Shown here piece by piece: positions 59,980 through 64,000 of a stretch of 64,000 bases of DNA. Where the stretch lies: the NCBI GenBank assembly GCA_028281005.1, contig JANQKS010000132.1:1-64000 (forward strand). The letters are read 5' to 3'. Numbering within the stretch: position 1 is the first letter of the stretch; each line of letters begins with the position of its first letter. The notes below the pieces were generated by a model. That model searched no databases, had not been told where the DNA came from, and worked only from the letters and a program-made list of their open reading frames with translations. This DNA comes from Pseudomonadales bacterium. Its GTDB lineage: Bacteria; Pseudomonadota; Gammaproteobacteria; Pseudomonadales; Azotimanducaceae. The translations under genes and the position numbers were made by a program.

Positions 59980-62838
59980 ATGTCCGTCGAGAAAAAGCAG
60001 AGTGATTGGGCGATATACAAGCGCCTGTTGAAGTATGTGGCGCCGTATTGGGTGCTGATGGTGGCCTCTATACTTGGCTTTTTGGCTGCAGCCAGCGCAG
60101 AAGCCTATTTCGCCAAGCTGTTTGGTGATCTAATCGATTCTTGGGACGACGCGGTAGTAGTGGCGGCGGCCAGCATTCCCATGATGATGTTTGGCGCGGG
60201 GCTAGTGCGCGCGTTTGGCACCATCATTGGCGAATCGTTGATAGCACGGGTGTCCTTTAATGTCGTGTTTAATCTCCGCCAGGCGCTGTTTGAGCACATG
60301 CTGCGCCTGCCCAGCAGCTATTTTGATCAGAATACCCAAGGCCACATTGTTTCCCGCTTGACCTTCACTGTCTCGCAGCTCCGTGATACCGGCACCGATG
60401 CGTTAAAAGCCATTATTCAGGACGGGCTCAAAGTGATTGTCCTGTTAGGCGCCATGTTGTGGTCGAACTGGCAGATGACTCTGTTGTTCATTGCCGCCAT
60501 GCCCTTGCTGGCGTTGGTGGTGGTGTTTGCCAGCAATCGCTTTCGCCGCATCAGTAAACGTATTCAAAACTCCATGGGTGATGTCACTCACGTGGTTTCC
60601 GAAGCTGTGTCGGGGTACCGGGTAGTGCGCACTTTCGGCGGCGAAGACTATGAGCAGGGCCGCTTCCACAAATCCAGCCGGGTAAACCGTCAACAGAATC
60701 TGAAAATGGCGGTGACCAAGGTACTGAGCACACAGCTGAACGAAACCATCGTTGCCCTGGCGTTGTGTATTCTGATCTTTCTGCTGTACGGCTCCGCCAA
60801 CGAGATGACCAGCGGTGAAGCCGTGGCCTTTTTATCTTGGGCAGGCTTGTTGGGGCGCCCGATACGCAAACTGTCGGAAGTGAACGCCAAGCTGCAGCGC
60901 GGGCTGGCGGCGTCAGAAGATGTGTTTGGTCAGCTTGATCAAACGCTCGAAGTGGATGAGGGGGACGCGGCCATCGACCGGGCCAGCGGCGATCTGGTCT
61001 TTGAGAACGTGTCGTTCCGCTACGGTGATGGTGTTCCGGTGCTGCGCGACATAAATCTGACCATCCAATCCGGCCAAACTGTGGCCTTGGTAGGCCGATC
61101 GGGCAGCGGCAAGACGACCTTAGCCAGCTTAATTCCCAGGTTCTACGAACTGCAGGAAGGCCGCATCTTGCTGGACGGTAAAGACCTCCGCAGCTACGAG
61201 ATGCGCGCGCTACGCAAACAGATTGCCTTAGTGTCCCAACAGGTGACGCTGTTTAACGATACTCTGCGCAATAACATTGCGTATGGTGACTTGTTGCGAA
61301 CAGACGATGCCGAACTAGAACAAGCGATCAAACGCGCGCACGCCAAGGAATTTATCGAGACCTTGCCTGAAGGTATCGATACCATCGTGGGTGATGATGG
61401 GGTGCTGCTCTCGGGCGGCCAGCGCCAGCGGGTAGCCATTGCGCGCGCGTTGCTCAAAGACGCGCCGATACTCATTCTTGATGAGGCAACCTCTGCGCTT
61501 GATAACGAATCGGAGCGGCATATCCAGGCGGCGCTACACGCGGTTATGCAAGGCCGTACAACTTTAGTGATTGCCCACCGCCTGTCTACGATCGAATCGG
61601 CGGATGCAATTGTGGTGTTGGATGACGGGCGCATCGTAGAAACCGGCAACCACGAATCTTTGCTGGCACAGGGTGGTTTATACGCCGAGTTGCACAACGC
61701 CCAGTTTGTGGAAGACGCCAAACTAGAATCGGAATCGGTTGAGCACAGTCAGGACAACGGTGCCAATGTCACGGTTCCTTCGGACGAGTATTTTGAGAAA
61801 TCTGCGCTCGGCTTATCGAAGGCCTGGTATGACGGCGCATGGTGGCTTCATCTGCTGCGGCCGCTGTCCGTGGTATACAACTGGGGTAGAAAACGCCAAG
61901 TTAAACCCTATCTCACCGGTAAAGCGACACCCGCGCGCACCAGTTTGCCAGTCATCGTGGTTGGTAATATCACGGTGGGCGGCACCGGCAAAACCCCCAT
62001 GGTGAGCTGGTTGGTTGAAGTGCTGCGGGAGCATGGTTTCAGTCCCGGGGTGGTGTTGCGCGGTTACGGCGGGCGTTTCAGTAAAAACGGCACGTTGGTG
62101 CCCAGTGGTGCGGATCCGGAGCGCTACAGCGACGAAGCGGTGCAACTACGAGACCGCCTCGGATGCCCGGTGGCGATTTGCGCTGATCGGGTCAAAGGGT
62201 TGCGTCTGTTGGAAACTCAAGTCTGTGACATCGCCATATCCGATGACGGTTTGCAGCACTACGCGATGGCGCGTGATTTGGAAATTGCCGTGATTGACGG
62301 CAGCCGCGGTTTGGGTAACGGCTTGCTGCTCCCTGCCGGCCCTTTGCGTGAACCCGCTACTCGGCTTGCGGAAGTTGATTGGGTGATCGCCAATGGTGAG
62401 CCCAGCGGTGTCGTGGAAGAAGAAACAGTCATGCGTATGCAAGCTGACGGCTTTTTTAATTTGGCCACCACTGAGCGGCTGGATAGTGATGAGTTTGTGC
62501 ACCGCTACCCGCAGATTCACGCTGTGTGCGGCATTGGCAATCCAGCCCGTTTCTTCAATTCTTTGCACGAGCTGGGTTTGTCAACGGTGAAACACACCTA
62601 CAGCGACCACTACAACTTTGCCGGACCGGAAGTACGTTTTGGCGACGGCTTACAGGTCGTGTGTACGGAAAAAGACGCAGCCAAACTGAATCACTTGGAA
62701 GACGACTTCAGCCACGTGTGGTTTTTACGCGTATCGGTTGAGCTTCCGGAAGAAGCGCACCAACGTTTGTGTGAGCTTTTGCATGAGCGCGGCATCGTAC
62801 CCAATCGCGAACTGGCCCACTCCGGCGGTCTGTTGTGA
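59980..62838 (+). CDS. msbA-lpxK: MsbA-LpxK fusion: lipid A flippase and lipid A 4'-kinase in one chain
   Basis: A single uninterrupted 952-codon frame. Residues 1-575 are MsbA: six TM helices, Walker A GRSGSGKTTLASLIPRFY (about 375), SGGQRQRVAIARALL (about 480) and Walker B ILILDEATSALDNES. After a charged linker (about 576-610) the LpxK part starts WYDGAWWLHLLRPLSVVYNW, with its P-loop VGNITVGGTGKTPMVSWL (about 662-678) and VVLRGYGGR. The two enzymes are usually separate, adjacent genes; no stop or frameshift separates them here. The C-terminal kinase should lie on the cytoplasmic face, as the MsbA NBD does. Confidence 0.92.
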   Translation: MSVEKKQSDWAIYKRLLKYVAPYWVLMVASILGFLAAASAEAYFAKLFGDLIDSWDDAVVVAAASIPMMMFGAGLVRAFGTIIGESLIARVSFNVVFNLRQALFEHMLRLPSSYFDQNTQGHIVSRLTFTVSQLRDTGTDALKAIIQDGLKVIVLLGAMLWSNWQMTLLFIAAMPLLALVVVFASNRFRRISKRIQNSMGDVTHVVSEAVSGYRVVRTFGGEDYEQGRFHKSSRVNRQQNLKMAVTKVLSTQLNETIVALALCILIFLLYGSANEMTSGEAVAFLSWAGLLGRPIRKLSEVNAKLQRGLAASEDVFGQLDQTLEVDEGDAAIDRASGDLVFENVSFRYGDGVPVLRDINLTIQSGQTVALVGRSGSGKTTLASLIPRFYELQEGRILLDGKDLRSYEMRALRKQIALVSQQVTLFNDTLRNNIAYGDLLRTDDAELEQAIKRAHAKEFIETLPEGIDTIVGDDGVLLSGGQRQRVAIARALLKDAPILILDEATSALDNESERHIQAALHAVMQGRTTLVIAHRLSTIESADAIVVLDDGRIVETGNHESLLAQGGLYAELHNAQFVEDAKLESESVEHSQDNGANVTVPSDEYFEKSALGLSKAWYDGAWWLHLLRPLSVVYNWGRKRQVKPYLTGKATPARTSLPVIVVGNITVGGTGKTPMVSWLVEVLREHGFSPGVVLRGYGGRFSKNGTLVPSGADPERYSDEAVQLRDRLGCPVAICADRVKGLRLLETQVCDIAISDDGLQHYAMARDLEIAVIDGSRGLGNGLLLPAGPLREPATRLAEVDWVIANGEPSGVVEEETVMRMQADGFFNLATTERLDSDEFVHRYPQIHAVCGIGNPARFFNSLHELGLSTVKHTYSDHYNFAGPEVRFGDGLQVVCTEKDAAKLNHLEDDFSHVWFLRVSVELPEEAHQRLCELLHERGIVPNRELAHSGGLL

Positions 62839-63608
62839 GTGTTTTTGTGGTGATACCGGCGCGCCTGGCCTCCACGCGTTTACCCAACAAGCCACTGGCC
62901 GACATCCACGGTGAAGCAATGATTGTGCGGGTTGTCCGTCAAGCCTCTCGTTCCAACGCGGATGAGGTGGTCGCCGCGGTAGATGACCAACAGGTACTGC
63001 AAGTGGTGCAAGGCGCCGGGCTGCCAGTCATGCTGACAGCAACAACACACGCGTCTGGCTCGGACCGTGTCATGGAGGTTGCCGAGGCGCGTGGATGGCA
63101 GGCCGACGACATTGTCATTAACGTGCAGGGGGACGAGCCGTTGCTGCCGCCAACCATCATTGATCAGCTTGCTGCCTATATGCACAGCGCTGCTGACGTT
63201 GACATTGCCACGCTCAGCGAGCCGATCTCTCGCGTCGAAGATTTTTTGAATCCAAACGTGGTTAAGGTGTTGACCGATCGCAATGGGCAAGCGTTGTATT
63301 TTTCTCGTGCACCGATTCCGTTTCCGCGGGACGCCATGCTTTCGCAGAGCTTAACCCTGGAGACGCTGCAGCAAAACAATGTGCAGCGTCACGTCGGTGT
63401 TTATGCGTTCAGAGTTCACGCCCTGCGACGGTTCATAGGTATTAGCAACTCCCGCTTGGAACACATTGAGTGTTTAGAGCAGCTGCGTTGGCTCGAAGAT
63501 GGGGGGCGTATCGCGGTGTTGGAAAGTGTCGAGCCCATTCCGGGCGGTGTAGATACCCCTGAAGATTTAGCGCGTGTGCGCGACATTGTTGCTCTACAAG
63601 GCCAGTAG
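62835..63608 (+). CDS. kdsB: CMP-KDO synthetase KdsB
   Basis: A 257-aa 3-deoxy-manno-octulosonate cytidylyltransferase, activating KDO for lipopolysaccharide. VVIPARLASTRLPNKPLADI, TTHASGSDRVMEVAE, VNVQGDEPLLPP, and PIPGGVDTPEDLARVR are its motifs. GTG start overlaps the msbA-lpxK stop (GTGA), so the lipid A/KDO genes are coupled. Confidence 0.93.
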   Translation: MSVFVVIPARLASTRLPNKPLADIHGEAMIVRVVRQASRSNADEVVAAVDDQQVLQVVQGAGLPVMLTATTHASGSDRVMEVAEARGWQADDIVINVQGDEPLLPPTIIDQLAAYMHSAADVDIATLSEPISRVEDFLNPNVVKVLTDRNGQALYFSRAPIPFPRDAMLSQSLTLETLQQNNVQRHVGVYAFRVHALRRFIGISNSRLEHIECLEQLRWLEDGGRIAVLESVEPIPGGVDTPEDLARVRDIVALQGQ

Positions 63609-63625
63609 ACGCAGAGCGCAGCGCG

Positions 63626-64000
63626 ATGCAATACATTCCTAGTTTCCTGGATGATAACGAAGCCCAGCAACTGCAGCGTTGGTTGACTTCCAACGCGGTG
63701 CATTGGTTACGTGAGAGTTTTCCGATTTTTGGCAAGCAGGTGACAGCGCCGCGGCGGCTTGCCTGGTTTGGAGATGACGGTGTTAACTATCGCTACACCG
63801 GCATTGATCATTGCGCACAAGGATGGCCTGAATCTTTGCAACCGCTGCGCGCCAAAGTCTGCGCTATGGCCAAACGACCGGCTGAGCAACCTTTTAATTT
63901 CCTCCTCGCCAACCGCTACAGTCATGGCGAGGAATACATGGGTTGGCATCGCGACGATGAGCACGCAGCCGATCCTCTGATCGCCTCTTTGAGTCTCGGT
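63626..64000 (+). CDS. alkB: AlkB-like 2-oxoglutarate dioxygenase (3' end beyond window)
   Basis: The first 125 codons of an AlkB-family repair dioxygenase; the frame is still open at the window end. FPIFGKQVTAPRRLAWFGDDGVNYRYTG and QPFNFLLANRY are family motifs, and the Fe(II) ligands His and Asp are in WHRDDEH, with SLSLG following. The Arg- and second-His-containing part would lie downstream. It starts 17 bp after the kdsB stop. Close to AlkB/ALKBH2-type enzymes that act on alkylated DNA or RNA. Confidence 0.8.
   Translation, partial: MQYIPSFLDDNEAQQLQRWLTSNAVHWLRESFPIFGKQVTAPRRLAWFGDDGVNYRYTGIDHCAQGWPESLQPLRAKVCAMAKRPAEQPFNFLLANRYSHGEEYMGWHRDDEHAADPLIASLSLG

Noticed and set aside
1-64000. 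CRISPR arrays, tRNAs, rRNAs, insertion sequences, prophage genes
   Set aside because: None was recognised on either strand.

Overview
The window reads as a chromosomal segment of a marine-type gammaproteobacterium. Supporting signs are the gammaproteobacterial EpmC (EF-P hydroxylase), AlaA, NqrM (Na+-NQR maturation), the lolCDE - DUF2062 - comEC - exbBD - msbA - lpxK - kdsB order known from Pseudomonas and relatives, a full SUF operon and moderate GC. No rRNA, tRNA, CRISPR, phage or insertion sequence was recognised. The species cannot be named from the sequence.

Layout. 1-3.4 kb: a small HTH protein with a broken-looking start, a periplasmic PQQ-type sugar dehydrogenase, a membrane protein and aroA. 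3.4-8.9 kb: a gap holding an orphan terminator and a strong promoter, malonyl-CoA synthetase (matB), an acyl-CoA ligase, a small Cys-rich protein and two glycosyltransferase-family genes of the kind linked to arsenosugars. 8.9-15.8 kb: a YcgR-like PilZ protein, then the operon sufB-C-D-S-A-T-E, whose promoter overlaps a near-perfect IscR type-1 site. 15.9-16.6 kb: a methyltransferase gene ending in a shared terminator.

16.6-29.8 kb is the most unusual region. Twelve tightly packed minus-strand genes appear to encode one cell-envelope machine. They are a periplasmic TPR protein with a TonB-like C-terminus, a Gly/Ser-repeat lipoprotein, a second lipoprotein, a TM-TPR protein, a TM-PEGA protein with an FGE-like domain lacking the catalytic cysteines, a small secreted acidic peptide, a MotA/TolQ/ExbB channel subunit, a degenerate Hsp70/actin-fold protein, two paralogous von Willebrand A proteins whose N-terminal TM helix resembles ExbD/TolR (including the Asp), and two more lipoproteins. 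I know of no characterised system with this content. It looks like an ion-motive-force-driven complex in which VWA domains replace the usual periplasmic part of ExbD.

30.0-34.4 kb: a six-gene plus-strand run (tusA, gamma-glutamylcyclotransferase, epmC, an LhgO-like oxidase, a COG3199 kinase, an RlmI-like methyltransferase). 34.4-34.9 kb: two hairpin repeats with the same core but different self-complementary arms. 34.9-45.8 kb: ordinary metabolism (alaA, msrB, acyl-CoA ligase, a split membrane/spermidine-synthase-like pair, an LLM oxidoreductase, rhodanese, enoyl-CoA hydratase, histidine phosphatase, DAACS symporter). 44.7-49.8 kb: apbE-nqrM (flavinylation and maturation of Na+-NQR), lolCDE (lipoprotein release from the inner membrane) and DUF2062.

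49.9-64 kb: comEC, a DUF2244 protein, a PilZ protein with a Nudix-like tail, clpB behind a sigma32-type promoter, an SOS gene of unknown function behind two LexA boxes, galU and a D-threonine-aldolase-like gene. Then come exbB-exbD, an msbA-lpxK gene fusion, kdsB and the 5' part of alkB, which runs off the end. The lol, msbA-lpxK and kdsB genes together serve outer-membrane biogenesis.
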